From the NCBI GenBank assembly GCA_933228895.1, contig OW121847.1, forward strand, positions 84,547,656 through 84,611,655: DNA of 64,000 bases. Reading direction: 5' to 3'. Below the pieces are notes generated by a model. The model saw only the letters and a program-made list of their open reading frames with translations. It was not told the DNA's origin and made no database searches. Every line of letters begins with the position of its first letter. Position 1 is the first letter of the stretch. Shown one piece after another: positions 34,480 to 46,972 of the stretch. The stretch is from Platycnemis pennipes. Its lineage: Eukaryota; Arthropoda; Insecta; Odonata; Platycnemididae. The translations under genes were made by a program, and so were the position numbers.

Positions 34480-36060
34480 GATGTAGGGAATATTCGTCTT
34501 CTAAACTTAACATTGTATTGCAGAGATCCTAAGCTCTATGAAACATGTTTTACTTATCACCAATGAATATTGTTAAAGCTCAAAAAGTCTCCTGTGTTAA
34601 GCATGGTTTTAATTAGGTATCTGTCTATTCTCGATACCACCGATTCTTGAGGGTTGGTATCTGAAATCGTTCGCCATAAGGCGATACCGTCATAGTTGGG
34701 ATTGACGATTAAAATTAATTGTTAAAAATGTGGTTAACTATGTAATTTAATTGCAACTTTTGAGAAGTTAACTTTTAATCGTTAAAATTATGAATTAACT
34801 GATAAAAAACTAACTTCGGTTAATTTTTTTCGTTTATTTTTGGCGAATTTGGGCGCAAAGGTTGCCAAACAGACAAATGGGAAAATAAAACAGTATTTAA
34901 GAATGCAATGGTAGTTGCGCAAGAATACAATGAAAAGGCCCAGACGAATACGTCCAAACAAGAGCGGGGTTGAGGGGAGTGACCGCCAAGGTTAAGGAAC
35001 GCACCCTCAGACGAGAAAACACGAAACCACGCGAAGACAATGTCCTGGAGGGCTCGTATGCCTTACTCGGTGACATCATGTCGTGAATACAGGGTGTCCA
35101 GCACTCTGGAAAACCGGGAATTCTCATGGAATTTTATTTTCACTGGAAATATCAGGGAAATATATAATCGAATGGAATTTTCGGTGGTGCCAATATGTAA
35201 AACAGCGACGAAAATAATGTGCCCTTTTCGTCAAGTTGCATAGTCAAAGTTCCCCTGTGTTGTTGCATTTAACATTCCTGCAATCACCGAGAGTGCAGTG
35301 ATTTCTCCATACACTGTGTACATATTCCCGTCCCGTGTATATGTAATATTTGTTCTTAGTGGTCATGTCATTTCTCGCCGAAGCGCCCGAATGCCCGTCG
35401 CAACTGCTTTCAACAACAAAAACAAAGTAGATGTTCATGATCTCTATATTTCGATCGAAACCCTTAATGGAACACACAGAGTTGCCAGCAATTTATTGTG
35501 GGTTTTGATGAAAGTCTCAATAAGATTGCTAATAAACAGCAAATTGATTTTAGTAAGTTGAAATTTACGTAAGCCGAAAATTAAGTCCGTTCTCCAAAAC
35601 TAAGTCCGTGTTCCGGAGATTTCAATCGATGCGGAGAAATGTGGGGAAATTTTTCGGACAAATCTCCTTCAGTTATTTCCTGCGAAATTCAATAATTCTT
35701 ATTTTTATCTTTAATTTATTTGCATAAATAAACAATGTCTCCTGGAAGTTACATCTCGTGAATTGCTAATCAAATTGCGTAATATCGTTAGTCCGAATTG
35801 CCCAATTGCACGGATTTGCGAAAGCACGGTATCTTAAGGTTAATTCACTACAATGACGACTAATATTGATTTTTCATATAATCATGCCATGAAGGAGCCA
35901 TTTAGTAATGAGTAATTTACTAGCCTTTAATAATTACTGTATCTTCTGCCTTTTACGTTGATTTGACTGATGGCTCTGGAGGTTTTATTTTCACAGTTTA
36001 TTCTCATAAGAGGAGGGCAAAGGATTAGGTTACTGCGACGTCCACATTAACGCTTTACAA

Positions 36061-37690
36061 TCACGCCAACATACACACTTCATCCTGCACGCACGCAGAC
36101 ATTTTATTTCTCTCACTGCCAGGTCGAACGCTGCACTGTGGCGTCGCCTTCTGCGTCAGCTGTTGATGAGGTTGATGGTGATGTGGCTTCAACTTTTTCG
36201 TGAAGTAACTGTACAGAGAGGTTTGTATGGGGGCCTTCTTTTCTTCACGATAAATTTCCTCATAGCAAGACATGGCACCTTGTGCCATGCCAAGTGCCCT
36301 GCTGACCTTAATGAACCTGCTGATGTTAGAATCCGTTTGCTCAAGTGTTTCCACCGCCGAATTTATATACTGGAAGACCTCCGACAATCCTTGAGTTGTA
36401 AAGCATTTTTTTGTCCACACACGTCCTTTTGAGATCATCATCATGTTCATTCCCTACTTCTGCCCAGCGTCCCTCCATCTCTATCATTTCTTCGTTTGTC
36501 AACTCCTTGTGCGAATATGACCGTGAATCGTGGTTACTTCTTCCCAGGATAATGCTATGTTTTTTATTGCATGGTGCATATATGTAGCCCTTCCAAATCT
36601 CACTACGTGTCTTTCCACCATTGCCATCTGTGGCAGCAATAGCATCAGCAGATGTCTTGCGCAAGTGAGGTATAAGTTTGAAGGACGCAAAAACTCCCTG
36701 ATCCATTGGTTGTGGAAGTGCCATTGTATTTGGAGGCAGAAGAATGCACTCATTTAAATCCTCCCAAGTGTGTTGGGTGCCCGGGTGCATTATCAAGAAA
36801 CAGCAAGATTTTAAATGGAATTTTTTCCTTTAGGCAGTATTACTTGACCTCTGGTATAAAGTAGATGCTGTACCAGTCCTCAAATAAGGCAGATGTATCC
36901 CGAGCTTTTGCGTTTGATTTCCAGATGACCGGAATAAAGTATTTATAAATATTTTTTAATGCTCGTGGATTTTCCGATTAGTAAATTGGTCTCTATTTGC
37001 AATCTACGATGGCGTTACATCCTAGCAAGACAGTCGCGATCTTTTGCTGCCTTAAAGCCAGGAGCAGACTTTTCTTCTTTATAAATATACGTACGGCGAG
37101 TCAATCTTTTCCAAAAAAAAGCCCCATTATTTGACATTAACAACCTGTTCTGCTAAATAACCACCCTTCTTTACTATTTTTTCTAGTATTCTTGGTAAAT
37201 TCTTTGCTGCCTTACCACTTAATCAGTTCTTTAGTGTGGTGGGGTACAGGGTTCATTATCAAACAACAGCAAGATTGTAAATGGAATTTTTTTCTTAAGG
37301 CAGTACTCCTTGACCTCTGGTATATAGGTAATAGTTGCTGTACCAGTCCTCAAATAAGGCATATGCAACTCAAGCTTTTGTGTCTGATTTCCAGATGACC
37401 GGAAGAAAGGATTTATCATTATTTTAATGCTTCCTTTTTTCTTGTTGTTTTTGCTATTAGGCGTTTCTCTTGCAATGCAAATTCAAACAATTTTTATATC
37501 GATTGACCCACCCGTTACTTGCTTTACCAGTTTGTAGAACCTTGTTGAATTGCCAGAAGACTAAGCGGTTCTCATTGAAATGCAGTTCAAGAGTTAAGGA
37601 CGATGTAGAAGTTACGTGTACGAATCCATTCCTTCTCAATAAGTCATATTCCAATACTCCGTAATACAACCGACTGCCGCTTTCATGGGA
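36061..37690 (-). pseudogene. Tigger transposase, nested and partly duplicated
   Basis: Read on the minus strand: a CENP-B-type helix-turn-helix piece KASNGWVNRYKNCLNL (about 37500), a DDE piece YIPEVKEYCLKKKIPF then ILLLFDNEP (37240-37350), a second, similar DDE piece YFIPEVK then LLFLDNAPGHPTH (about 36780-36860), LPPNTMALPQPMDQGVFASF (about 36700), and a C-terminal region with SCYEEIYREEKKAPIQTSL (about 36200). The DDE segment is present twice, at about 36790-36975 and 37240-37430. Stops and frameshifts are frequent. Confidence 0.8.
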
Positions 37691-38289
37691 CTTAGTATTT
37701 AAGAGGTAAATTGTTAAAGTGAATCGTTAATTTCACTTTCTTTACGTAGAAGTGACGTCCTTAGATTTCGTGGTGGCATATAATCATAGCATCTCATTCC
37801 AGCGGTTTGCGGATTACAGCAGCTATCAGTCACAATTCAAGAAGTCCTGAAATAAACATTTACGGTACAAACCAAGTGTTTTCTGCAAAAAAAATTCTGT
37901 TCCAACTTTTTTTCTTATATACCTACATGACTTTTGGCTGCAATTTAAAAACTGATGACAATCGGGGCCGGTGTACTTCCGTAGCTTCGTACTACGTAGT
38001 AAGCTGTATTGTAATGGAGTGAGCGCAATAATTCGATGCAGTCGTAGCGATGTGGCTACGACTGTATGAACTGTTACGAAGATTGGTTAGTTGCGTAGAA
38101 GATTAGATGTTTTTACGCGACTTTGCGACAAAAATTAATTAATAGCAATGAAAATATTGTAGGTGAATGATAAAAATGGACCAATTTCTTTTGTGTACCT
38201 CTTTAAACCCTCGACAGCTATTCGATATTTTCTCCGCCAGCAAGTATAAAAACGAACATTTTACTTTTTCGTGCTCGCGTTCGTAAATC

Positions 38290-38373
38290 TACGGCATCCC
38301 TGTAGATAAATTTGTCACTTACGTTAGTACGGTTTTACGTAAGTCGAGGCTGACGTAACTCAGGGACTGCCTG
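38290..38373 (-). repeat. Right end of the nested Tigger
   Basis: On the minus strand TA is followed by CAGGCAGTCCCTGAGTTACG (38354-38373), a typical Tigger terminus, then CTTACGTAA motifs. The matching left end was not located; TTACGTAAGCCG at 35567 may belong to it. Confidence 0.6.
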
Positions 38374-38391
38374 TAGTTAGGTGTTTAGACA

Positions 38392-38793
38392 ATGAAAATG
38401 TTGCGCTCTCTGAGCGATATTCTTCAATCCTTGCGAAATTATGTCAAGAGATTTCAGATTGAAGATAAAAGCAATCATAAGTGTGCATGTGAGCCTATAT
38501 GTCACAGTTTCGGATTAATAAAGTTCACCATCCAAGACAAAATTTTTGGCCCTAAACTGGCTTCCTTTGCCACAGCTGCTGCGGAGTTGGAACCATTTTT
38601 GATGGAATTTCAATCCAGCAAGCATATGGTTCGGTTTCTGTTTTCGGTAATCACTGAATTGTTTAAAACTGTGATGGCAAGATTGGTAAAGCCGGAGGTT
38701 TTGTCATCTGGAAACGTGCAACTTATTGATTTGAGTAAAGCTGAAAATCTGATCCCCACAAAAGATCTTAATGTTGAATTTAACTATATATAA
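38392..38793 (+). pseudogene. hAT-like transposase fragment
   Basis: A 133-codon open frame with AAAELEPFLMEFQSSKHMVR and LFKTVMARLVKPEVLSS. These recall a segment of hAT/BED-type transposases in arthropods that reads L-x-PFL-x-x-[FY]Q-[ST] and L-x-x-LM-x-RF-[IV]K. It sits inside hAT-like ends. The recognition is by memory of the family and is moderate. Confidence 0.5.
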
Positions 38794-39475
38794 CAGCCGT
38801 TTCCGCTGCAATTTTACAATTTCGAAGGGGTACTTCACATCGCAATGTGGGGATCGATATGAAAAACTAACCTTACAGCACTTTCTGCCGCTCTGAACAA
38901 ACTTCTGCGGCAAATTACAGACGCACCATGGTTCGTCAGACATTCACTACTACTTAAATATCCTGGAATCGGAGCCCCACCTCAGAAAAACCGCCGAATC
39001 CTTTCAGCAGGCACTAAGGAACCGGAACAACTACACTCTGGACACTAAATGGAATTACAACGAAAATTCCCACGTCAAATAATTTTAAACAAATTATACG
39101 GATGGAAGAAACCACTGACAGTTTTCAGTGTTTGTTTTGTTTGTCAAAACAAAAAACCACCAAGGCCTCTATTATCACTGCATCCAATTTGCCAAAGTAA
39201 CTGAAAAAGTAAATTTTAATGTAAAAGTTAATTTTTTTAAACTTTAACTTTAATCAGTTACTTTTTTCAGAAAAGTAACTTTTAAATTTAACTAATTACT
39301 CAGAGATTAACTTTAATCAGTTAATTTTTGGTAATTTTCCTAACTATGGGTACAGTCGATACTAGGGATGGTCGGGTCCAAGGATCCGCGGATTTATCAT
39401 TATACTTGGATTTAGATTCAAAGATGGAGTAAAATCGGATCCGTATCGTAGGTTTTAAATTTTCGCTTCGCGGCG

Positions 39476-39540
39476 TCGTGATTATATGAGATAAAAATAT
39501 ATTATAAACTATAAATGTTAACAACAATTGTTATTTGTTC
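39476..39540. repeat. Inverted repeat, left arm
   Basis: GTCGTGATTATATGAGATAA and the following 45 bases are repeated in inverted order at 42197-42261 with few differences. The two arms enclose a foldback and a decayed coding region. Confidence 0.85.
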
Positions 39541-39689
39541 TGCTAAATGGATGTTTGCAGAGAAAATTACCATTGAGCCCCACGTAAGTTTCCAGGCGGA
39601 TTAACTTTTATCTGAGCTAAAAATCTGTGACAATTAATGTGAAAAAACTTTTTAAGATTCTTCAAGTATAATTCATTGATGAAATGAAA

Positions 39690-40660
39690 TGAAAATAAAT
39701 TACAATTATGGAATTTTTGCATCACTTGTTCTAGCAGAAAAATTTCTTCGTTTTTGCTATCCCACTCTTTTTATCTCTATCCCTTTCGCGCCCGAGCTTC
39801 GTGGAGGGAAATTCTTCCTCGTTACGAGTCTCTTGAAAATTTTCTTCACTCCCCTGTACGAAGCTTCCTCGCGTCGACGGAAGGCAGAGGTTCCCTCCCT
39901 AACCATACTTGGACCCAACTCAGCGGGTCGCCGATCCCTTTCCTCGGCCGCTGTCCCAGACCCTCGAAGGATTAAAAGACTCCTTCACAGCGCGAGTCCA
40001 CGGTCAACTGACTGAAATTACAATGTTTAATATAAACAAATATTTGTTGTTCGCATCGATTTTTTTACACTTTAAATGAATTTATTGTGTTTTTCTGAGC
40101 GTGCAGAAATTTTAAACGAAGTTCTAACGTTCATATTGACGGAGTTTGTACATTTCTAATCCAAATGCTTACGTTAATGCCGTCTTCGATTGCAGTTATA
40201 TAACTCCGTTGATATTAATGTTAGAATTTCGTTTGAAATTTCCATGTGGTAAGCAAAAAAAGATGAATTCATTTCTAACATTGGATTTCTAAAGTAAGCA
40301 ACAAATATTTTTTTGGAAAAAACACTGCAAATAACAGTAGTTGACCGCGTGGAGAGGATAGGAAGGGGACGACCTGAGCGGCCGAGAAAGGGCCTGGGCT
40401 CGCGCTAAGCCGGATCTCGAGGGGCGACCGCGTACGTGGGTCTATTGTTTTTGCCACGGTCACTTTCTTCCGACCTGTGCCGCATAGGAGCGGCATTCGT
40501 CGGTTAAGGTAGGAAAATTCACGCCGCATATGAGGCATTCGTTGTTCAGGGAAGAATATCCTCGCCACATAGGCGCGGCATTCGGCGCGAAAGGGCTATA
40601 GACAAATTTATTGCAAACTCGGATTTTAGTGTCCAAATATTTTTTATCCATGCAAAAACA
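39690..40660. repeat. Large imperfect foldback
   Basis: The left half (39690-40130) and the right half (40200-40660) are imperfect reverse complements. Matching landmarks are CCTTTCGCGCC, TCGGCCGCT, CGGTCAACT, AATATTTGTTG, AACGAARTTCTAACRTT and CGGAGTT. Both arms have a GC-rich block. It contains no coding region. Confidence 0.7.
40479..40590. repeat. Three-unit tandem array in foldback arm
   Basis: Three units of about 40 bp each start with a GCCGCATAGGAGCGGCATTCG-like sequence (40482, 40525 and 40564), each a small GC-rich hairpin. The opposite arm lacks the array. Confidence 0.65.
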
Positions 40661-40799
40661 TTTCAATTCAAGTCGAGAGCCTGCAGCCCTGGCTTTTCGT
40701 GTATTGAGACGTTTTCCGTAAACGTAGCTCTCTCTAAAAAGAAATATTTTATGGCACCTACGGATTAGGGCAAGATTGTAAAAACCTTTCCTCTTCCTT

Positions 40800-42195
40800 T
40801 CAGAACCCTATTATTATGACCCCGTTTATGGCCAATTCTGCCCATTGCGGTATGTGCCTAAAAGCTTGAAGGAAGACCATCTAGCTGCACATGTTTTTGT
40901 TGACAGCCGCATGTATTCACCGAAGAAGTCTCAGTTTGTTTTGGTCTTGTCACCGCGTGTGCATCTCCATTCAAGAGCTGTCTGCCTTCTCTGGTTAAAC
41001 TCGAATATGTGGGGCCGAGCTCAGGTAGTCGAAGGATGGGTGGGTCTGAAGCTCGCGAGGGTCCTAATCCGCCACCCTTTTCCCAGCTCAGAGACAGCTC
41101 TTCTCGACCCACACAGCGGGAGGCTCCCTCGCCAAAACCAACCGTGCTCACTACAATTTTAACTTTAACAACTACGTCATATAACAACAAATTAATATTT
41201 TCATCGTACTCCCGATAATTGTACGGGTAAGTGCATCTTTTAATCGTGGTTCTACGATGAAAATTAACAATTCTTTTTTCTCGTACATAGTTTTTTATAC
41301 TAATTGTCAAAATTTTGTCAAAATTTGCTCCATCGGCGCAGTGAGAGGAGGAAAGTGTTCGCGAGACAGTGTCTTTAAATGTATCGAAGAGATCTGCAGC
41401 TCATCAAGGATAGAAGTGGTGTTAAAGTGGAAACAGCGTGCGTTAACAATGAAAAATCGTTTCTTGCCTTATATTCAAAGCGTCAAAAACTGGGTTGTAA
41501 TCCAGTTAAACTGCATTGCACTATCCGTAGTGCTAATTTATATACAATTACTGCCAAATATTACAAATCGAAAATTTTCAGCACTAGAGCGATGTTTTTG
41601 GTCGAGGGCAGAAAATTGTGTCGTCAGTGCAGTGTTTCTGAACAAGGGAGTGGCGAAAGGTGACACACCAAGGTCTCCTATCAGTCATCAAGAAGACGTT
41701 CCTGAGCAGCTTGTGGCTGCAGAAGCGGTACTGTCACAATCAGGGCCTTCTGGTTTGTAATTTGCGGGGCCTCATGTATCGCTACCTACAAACAACTCCA
41801 GAAATGACAGTGACTCACAAGGAGAGAGCGATGGTGCACCTTATTCACCTCGTCAATCTAAACTAGAAAAAATCAACCTGAGTTTATCCGAAATCGTTAC
41901 ATCACCAGTAAATAGAAAAAAAATGAGAAGTAGAAAATACTCTAAAGAAAAAATTCATAAAATAACTTCTCTTTATCGAAGAGCAATCGGGATAGCATGG
42001 GGAAAAGCAAAAACTTCCTTCGGCCCATAAGAGTTAGTAGGGTGTGAAATGCTAAGTCAACTCAAGGAAAAATTTGCTGAAGCTAATTCCTACAGTAAAA
42101 AAATTTAAGTCCTGTCTATATTGCCTAAAAGCTGGAGTGTGGCAAAAATTCAAGAGAAATTTGGAACAACTCAATATTTAGCTCGAAAAGTTAAA
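40800..42195 (+). pseudogene. Unidentified decayed coding region
   Basis: Several overlapping frames have coding-like composition. Near 42000-42170 the frames give SLYRRAIGIAWGKAKTSF and then LPKSWSVAKIQEKFGTTQYL, which looks like a helix-turn-helix region in repeat-encoded proteins of cnidarians and insects that I cannot name. It lies between the inverted repeats at 39476 and 42197, so it may be the gene of that element. Confidence 0.4.
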
Positions 42196-42196
42196 G

Positions 42197-42261
42197 AACA
42201 AATAACAATTGTTGTTAACATTTATAGTTTATAATATATTTTATCTCATATCATCACGACC
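42197..42261. repeat. Inverted repeat, right arm
   Basis: Reverse complement of 39476-39540. Confidence 0.85.
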
Positions 42262-42639
42262 TTGAGCAATTAGGAAATTTTTAGGCTTGCATCGCGTGTC
42301 TGCTGCATGTATTCCAAATGGGGGAGCCGACGGGCTGCGTGAGAGAAAATGGTAAATATTAAAGTTTAAGTTTCGGCCGATTCTGAGATGTAGTATTTGA
42401 GAAAAGTTTACTAACAATTTTTTAAACATTAGTAATTAACAACGATAGGGTTTTGAAGAAAATAATTTTTTAGTTATATATTTGCATTCAATAAAGTTTT
42501 AGCTTCAAAAAGAGCTATTCATAATTGCTGTATGACAATTACAAGCGGAGATATAAGGGATAATATGATTTAAGGCTCGGATTTTTGCTAAAAATGTGAA
42601 AAAATTAAAACATGCATAATTCGCTCAAAAAATGTTTTT
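42262..42639. other. Nothing recognised
   Basis: AT-rich stretch between the inverted repeat and the next transposase-like fragment. Confidence 0.5.
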
Positions 42640-43150
42640 CACAAAACTGTTTGAGGGTATTCAGTTTGAGTTGATTTTGTTCCTGTACACCAATTTTTAT
42701 CAAAATCTAACACCCTAAGGGACAAACGTTTGTTGAATTGAGGAGGAATGACACACATGACCTGGCTGTGGCATCGAAAACAAAACACTAATAGCCACCT
42801 TAAACATTTTACCATTGCATTAAAAACCACAATTTTTAATTTACAGAATTCTCCTAATAAAGTCCTTACGATAGTCAATCAGTATTTCATTTGCTAGTGC
42901 CACCAAAAATTCCCACGGGAAGCGGTCTATCAACCAAATTAATTCGTCAAGCAAGAATGTGCCACACATTTAATGCACTACTTTTAATAAGTGACACCCC
43001 ATCAATGTTGACTTGAATTTTCACAGTATCATCATCTTCACATTTAGTTCCTTGATACAATCTACAGACAATGCCCACCTTTAAACCTATATGTGAATAG
43101 GCACCGTTCAACAACTCTTTACAGTACGAGTCCCTAGGTATCTGCAGTAA
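42640..43150 (-). pseudogene. Transposase-like fragment with VNIDG/KSS motif
   Basis: The minus strand encodes SYCKELLNGAYSHIGLKVGI, then KIQVNIDGVSLIKSS and DRPLPVGIFGGTSK in broken frames. This order (VD/NIDG-x-x-L-x-KSS, then G-[IL]-[FY]-x-G-x-[ST]-K) is familiar from a class of animal transposon proteins whose superfamily I will not fix from memory. It abuts the truncated 3' end of the retroelement at 43163. Confidence 0.45.
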
Positions 43151-44176
43151 ACTCAGTAAAGTCTTCATAAGGCCATCATGTCTCAAGATGTGGCCGATTA
43201 AGTTGTCCCGTCTTCTTCTTAAGGTATTCAGGAGGTTTCTCTTATCTCGCATTCTTCTGAGAACTTCCTCGTTGGGTACTCATTTGGTTGATCCATTTAA
43301 TCTTAATCATTCTTCTGAAGCACCACATATCGAATGCTTCCACCCTTCACTTCCTTGTTGCTGTCATCGTCCATGCCTCAGTGTAATTCAGAAACATGCT
43401 CATGTACGTTCTGGTGAATTGTTTCCGTACTTCTACGTTTTTATTTCCAGCTGTAAGTAGATTCTTTTGGTAAAATGCTCTCTTCGCCTGGACTATTCTA
43501 CTGACTATTTCTTTCTTGTTTCGCCCACCACTGCTTACTCGACTTCCCAGGTAACATAACTTTCACCTCCTAAAGATTTTGTTTCCCTAGTTGAACATTG
43601 GTTTTGGCCCCTTCTCTCCTGCTACATACTAATATCTTAGTTTTCTTCATATAGTTCTTCAGCTGATATCTGGCCATTATCATTTCCACGGTTATTTGAA
43701 TCTTGAAATCTCTCTCTGTCTCAGCTATGTCACCGGCGAATCGCAGTGTGTTAATTTTTTTCCTGTGAATATTAACTCCTGAAGCCTTCCCTTACACTTT
43801 ATTGATGGCTTTCTCGATTTAAAAGTTAAAAATTACGGGAGTCAGTGAAAAATCTTGTCTCAATCATTTCCTTATTCTTGCTTCTTCACAGCTGGGTCCA
43901 GATATAAGCACAGCTACTTAGTTTATATATAAACTGTCGAGAATTCTTTGGTCACTGTAGAACTGGCCACTTTTGTTCTGAATTCCGTGCAATGGATTCT
44001 AATCCACGTTGTCCAAAGCCTTCTCTAAATCCACAAACGCCACGAATTTCGGTTTGTTCTTGATCCTCTTCTCTATGAGCAGCCTAAGGGCCAAAATTGC
44101 GCCTCTTGTACTCTTGATTTTCGTTCTACTCTCCTGTAGATGATCCTTAAAGTATTTTTGATTCATGTGTCATCAG

Positions 44177-45939
44177 TAGAGCGCGGAAAAAAAGTTTTCA
44201 ATTTTGCAAAAAAAGTCGCCTAAAAAGTCACCAATATTTTTGAAAAAAGTCTCTCAAAAGTCTGAGTTATTTCCGTGAGAAAGTTTCTGAATTTAACTGA
44301 ATTGTTGGAGAATGGAGGCTAGGGAAGCTAGTCCAGGAATTAGGGGATTTTACTTGGAAAAATTAGAGGTAGTTCTGTAAATTGATTTATCCTATGCTTT
44401 TTGAGTCGCTGAATCCGAATTTTTACTTACCACCGAAAATTCCCCCGCAACCCCCCCAAATTTTGAAAATACACTTTAAAAATCGCTTTTTTAGCTTTTA
44501 AATCGTTTAGTTTTAATTTTGGGAAAAACTAATCAGATAATCGGAAAGTAGACAATATAAGCAACAAAAAAGGTATTCTAGCATTTTGACGTAGGACGAA
44601 CAGGGTCCTTTTCAGGGCGCCAGCGCGCCCTGAACCATGCGCCTCGGCGTCGCGGGGTTGTATGCTCCAAGTTATTCAACCCCGCTTAACCACTCACGTC
44701 ATGTATATTCGCTCTCCCGTCTCCCCATGGTTCATTTTCTTCGAAACTCACCCTCCCATCTCATTGTTCCTCTATTTCAATATCTGGAAGTCCCCAGCAC
44801 CCTACCTCTTACTAAAAAGGCATTAGATGACAAAGAGGGTGGAAGTACACTCCATTGTAAAACCTCGGAAACAGGGCGTTTTTTCAGTCAAATTTTAAGG
44901 GGAAAATTTTATAATATACAATACAAAACAAGTTTTTATATAGGATCAATAATGTTTAAGGCAGTTGAAACATGATTTAATAGTTCAAAACTTAGTTTAC
45001 GGCTCAAGAAAAATCGAAAATGAGAAAAAAGTACTTATTTGTTGTCCATTGTACAGGTCAGGACCCCTATTTTCGGGGAAGCTAAGGACCTTTTTCTCTT
45101 GTTTTTCGCGATAATTTTAAAATCTTCTTCTCCGCTTGATCGCAGCCGAGGGTCCAGGTTCATCTACGTCATGCTTGCCTCGCTACAATGTAGGCTCATT
45201 TAATGATCATCTGCACACAATGTGACGCGTTCACCTCGTCGGAAATTCTTGATGATCTTTCATATAATTGTATCATTTTTCCACTAATCTCCTAAAAAAA
45301 AAGCGGAGTGCTAGCATGCAGTGTAGCGCTGTCGGCTTGTCAGCAGACCACCCGGGTTCAAATTAGCTGGTTCATAATTAGATCAATCTATCCCTTTGTG
45401 AAGTCTGTGGACACCCTCAGCAAAAAAAAACTCGAAGTGCGAGGTGGCCCAGGGAAAGGAACATTATGTGAATTTGACATGCAAATGGATAAGTGCGGGG
45501 TTAGCTCTACCCTCACCTATCCAAACCAACCTTCGTGTTGAAGCACTGAGTGAGTGTGATTATTTCATGAACGGTGGAGCAATAGAAAGAATTCATTGCA
45601 GTTTCCGGAGCTATTATTAAAATTTCGCAGTAACAATTGTTAGGAGCTTACATTTTACAGTACATCTCTGCTCCGTGTAGTACCGCATGAAAAACACAGA
45701 TGCGTCAAACACACAGTTGAACAAATGTGATCACAACAGCCAAATATTAACTTAGGCATGTGGTTTAAGTAAAAAGGCCCATAAAAGTCTCTTTTAATCA
45801 GAAAAGTCCCGCCACGCCAAAAAAGTCTCTAAGAAAGTCATTAAAAACTGTTTTATTTGATGAGATTTGTGAAGATTTGTATTTAAAACCACTAAAGTCC
45901 CACTTTTACAACAAGTCAAAAGACTTTTTCCGCGCTCTA
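44177..45939. mobile_element. hAT-type nonautonomous element with 8-bp TSD
   Basis: Exact 8-bp duplications GTCATCAG flank it (44169-44176, 45940-45947). Its ends are TAGAGCGCGGAAAAA and TTTTTCCGCGCTCTA. Both ends carry AAAAAGTC-type motifs many times (44200-44290, 45770-45920). The open frames inside (44637-44975, 45308-45541) match nothing I know, so no transposase is recognised. Removing it rejoins the retroelement. Confidence 0.88.
45305..45375 (+). mobile_element. tRNA-like SINE head (possible)
   Basis: AGTGTAGCGCTGTCGG resembles an A box and CCCGGGTTCAAATT a B box, spaced as in a tRNA gene. No folding cloverleaf was confirmed, and it sits inside the hAT-type element. Confidence 0.4.
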
Positions 45940-46644
45940 GTCATCAGAATTGTGGTCCTAAAATGTTCACATATCTCCGCCCTCTTCTTTTTGGGAATAG
46001 AAATATCGATATTCTTCTCGAAGTCCGTTTGTATCTTCCCTATTAACTACATGTCGTAAATGGTTTAGTAAAGACGGGTTAAGCTTTTCTCTCCTGCATG
46101 TTTAATTATCTCTCAAGGAATATCGTAAATTCCAGAGGCCTTATTCATCCGCAGATCCCGTACTGCGGCGTCAAATTCCTATCTTAAGATTGAGTCTGCT
46201 ATATTATCCTTTTTGACTTCACTTTCTTCTTCGATTACTTTCGCTCTGTGATTGTTTCCGTTGTATCTATAACTCTTCCAGATATTCTTTCCATAGTTTC
46301 ACATTAACTTCTTTTTCAATCAGAATTCCTCTATTCTTGTCCCTGATAGCAATGCATCTTATTATGTACTTTGAAATGGTTTCTCACTATCCTATAGGCA
46401 GCTTCCACGTTTCCATGTTCAAGTTCATTTGTACATCATTTGCTGCTGTTTGAAATACCAGATGAAGTTGAGCCTCCAATTTTTCTGCGAGCCATATGTT
46501 CTTCGTGTTATCTTCCATTTATTTAATTTTAGATGGTATCTATTTCATTATCACTAAATTGTGGTAATTGTCGATAGGTGCCCCAGAGAAGCTTTTTGTC
46601 CTTCAACTGGTTTCTAAACCTTTGCTCCGCTAATATGTAGTCCG

Positions 46645-46789
46645 GTGAAGGCTGTTAGGGTATGTCACCGTGTCAAACTCTGCATAACTCGACGGTTCGA
46701 TGGACGAAACGTCGGCAGCAATACAGAGTTTGTCTCAGTATTTTGTTTCCAGAGTTTGTCCCAGTTTGACCCGAATAGCCTTCACCCAC
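46645..46789. repeat. Small foldback in the retroelement
   Basis: GTGAAGGCTGTT at the left and AATAGCCTTCAC at the right are inverted. The inside contains GGACGAAACGTCGG, like the motif in the 16-kb foldback. Its insertion is inferred from the break in the retroelement sequence. Confidence 0.5.
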
Positions 46790-46972
46790 ACCATACGCCG
46801 GGAAAGCATTCAATCTTTCTTCAAAATGTAGTCTATTTTAAGTCTTCTTCTGTCCATTGGCATTTTCAACGTGGATCTTCTTCGGTTGCTATTTTTGAAC
46901 AATGTTTTGCAAACCACCATCTTGTGTAGTGTGGTAAATCTTAAGCCATTCTCCTCTTTCATTTCGGTGTCC

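Larger units (their letters stand above)
34691..39348 (+). mobile_element. hAT-like transposon with nested Tigger (probable)
   Basis: The left end CATAGTTGGGA and the right end TCCTAACTATG are inverted, and both subterminal regions are full of GTTAACTTTTAATC-type repeats. Flanking 8-mers GATACCGT and GGTACAGT match at 6 of 8 positions, compatible with an old 8-bp duplication. A hAT-like coding fragment lies at 38392-38793, and a Tigger transposase occupies the middle. A repeat beginning ACAGGGTGTCCAGCACTCTGG lies near 35093. Confidence 0.6.

Noticed and set aside
41257..41760. 167-codon + frame as an intact gene
   Set aside because: It overlaps other frames of the same decayed region and no single frame keeps homology throughout.
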